Assembly (NCBI GenBank): GCA_964612675.1 | Contig: CAZTDD010000109.1 | Location: forward strand, 1 to 24,351 | DNA: 24,351 nucleotides | From: CAZTDD01 sp964612675 | Lineage (GTDB): Bacteria; Hinthialibacterota; Hinthialibacteria; Hinthialibacterales; JAKPRU01 | Direction of reading: 5' to 3' | Part shown: one piece after another, positions 24,264 through 24,351 of the stretch | Position numbering within the stretch: the first letter of the stretch is position 1 | Layout: each line of letters begins with the position of its first letter | Notes under the pieces: model-generated | The model's database searches: none | What the model saw: the letters and a program-made list of their open reading frames with translations, nothing else | What the model was told of the DNA's origin: nothing | Translations under genes and position numbers: made by a program

Positions 24264-24351
24264 GATAATGACCCTCCATAGATATTAGGTTTTCAACTAT
24301 ACATAACGTCATAAGTAATTGCGCATATTGTCTCTTTTTGCTAAGATGTGC

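Noticed and set aside
1..24351. tRNA, rRNA, intact transposase or origin features
   Set aside because: Scanned by eye on both strands; none could be supported.

Overview
The window comes from a free-living, probably uncultured Gram-negative bacterium of moderate GC. Two very large secreted mosaic proteins carry Thr-Pro linkers, PPC, dockerin-like, cohesin-like, LRR and beta-helix modules. Around them lie a Tat-exported sugar-isomerase-like TIM barrel, a UroD-family protein and an SGNH hydrolase. This mix is typical of candidate lineages around the PVC/FCB groups (Hydrogenedentota, Sumerlaeota, Omnitrophota and similar). That assignment is an inference from gene content; no rRNA or marker gene is present to confirm it.

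Layout. (a) 1-5269, minus strand: a giant exported protein that runs off the left edge, ordered concanavalin-like domain, 12 LRRs, CSLREA/beta-helix region, SUMF1-like fold, Thr-Pro linker, carboxypeptidase-regulatory-like domain and gingipain-like N-terminal part. (b) 5.7-7.7 kb: a scarred accessory patch. A duplicated trpB tail abuts a TPR-gene fragment. Next come an overlapping DUF4926/DUF6883 gene pair and a PIN-toxin gene destroyed by an internal deletion. The intact trpB2 gene follows, whose own tail is the second repeat copy. (c) trpB2 (minus) and an L-fucose/L-arabinose-isomerase-like gene (plus) diverge around a perfect 26-bp inverted repeat. (d) 10.6-16.2 kb: a remnant of an ion-channel gene, a consensus sigma-70 promoter, a long structured leader, and a 1649-residue PPC/dockerin/cohesin protein that ends in a textbook terminator. 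(e) 16.2-20.1 kb, minus strand: TIM-barrel isomerase-like protein, UroD-family protein and SGNH hydrolase, which look like carbohydrate or one-carbon catabolism genes. (f) 20.1-24.3 kb: a tiny basic protein with an ArfA-like core, a small membrane protein, then three minus-strand secreted proteins. The last of these is transglutaminase-like, and its start is separated from its body by an A9 tract and a one-base frame shift.

How the genes fit together. The secreted mosaics suggest a cell surface built for adhesion and extracellular assembly. One protein carries both a dockerin-like and two cohesin-like modules, so it could build multimers by itself. The UroD/TIM-barrel/SGNH group and the isomerase-like gene point to polysaccharide or sugar use. 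The region between the two trpB tails is a small, decaying toxin-antitoxin-like insertion bounded by direct repeats. No tRNA, rRNA, CRISPR array or intact transposase was seen.
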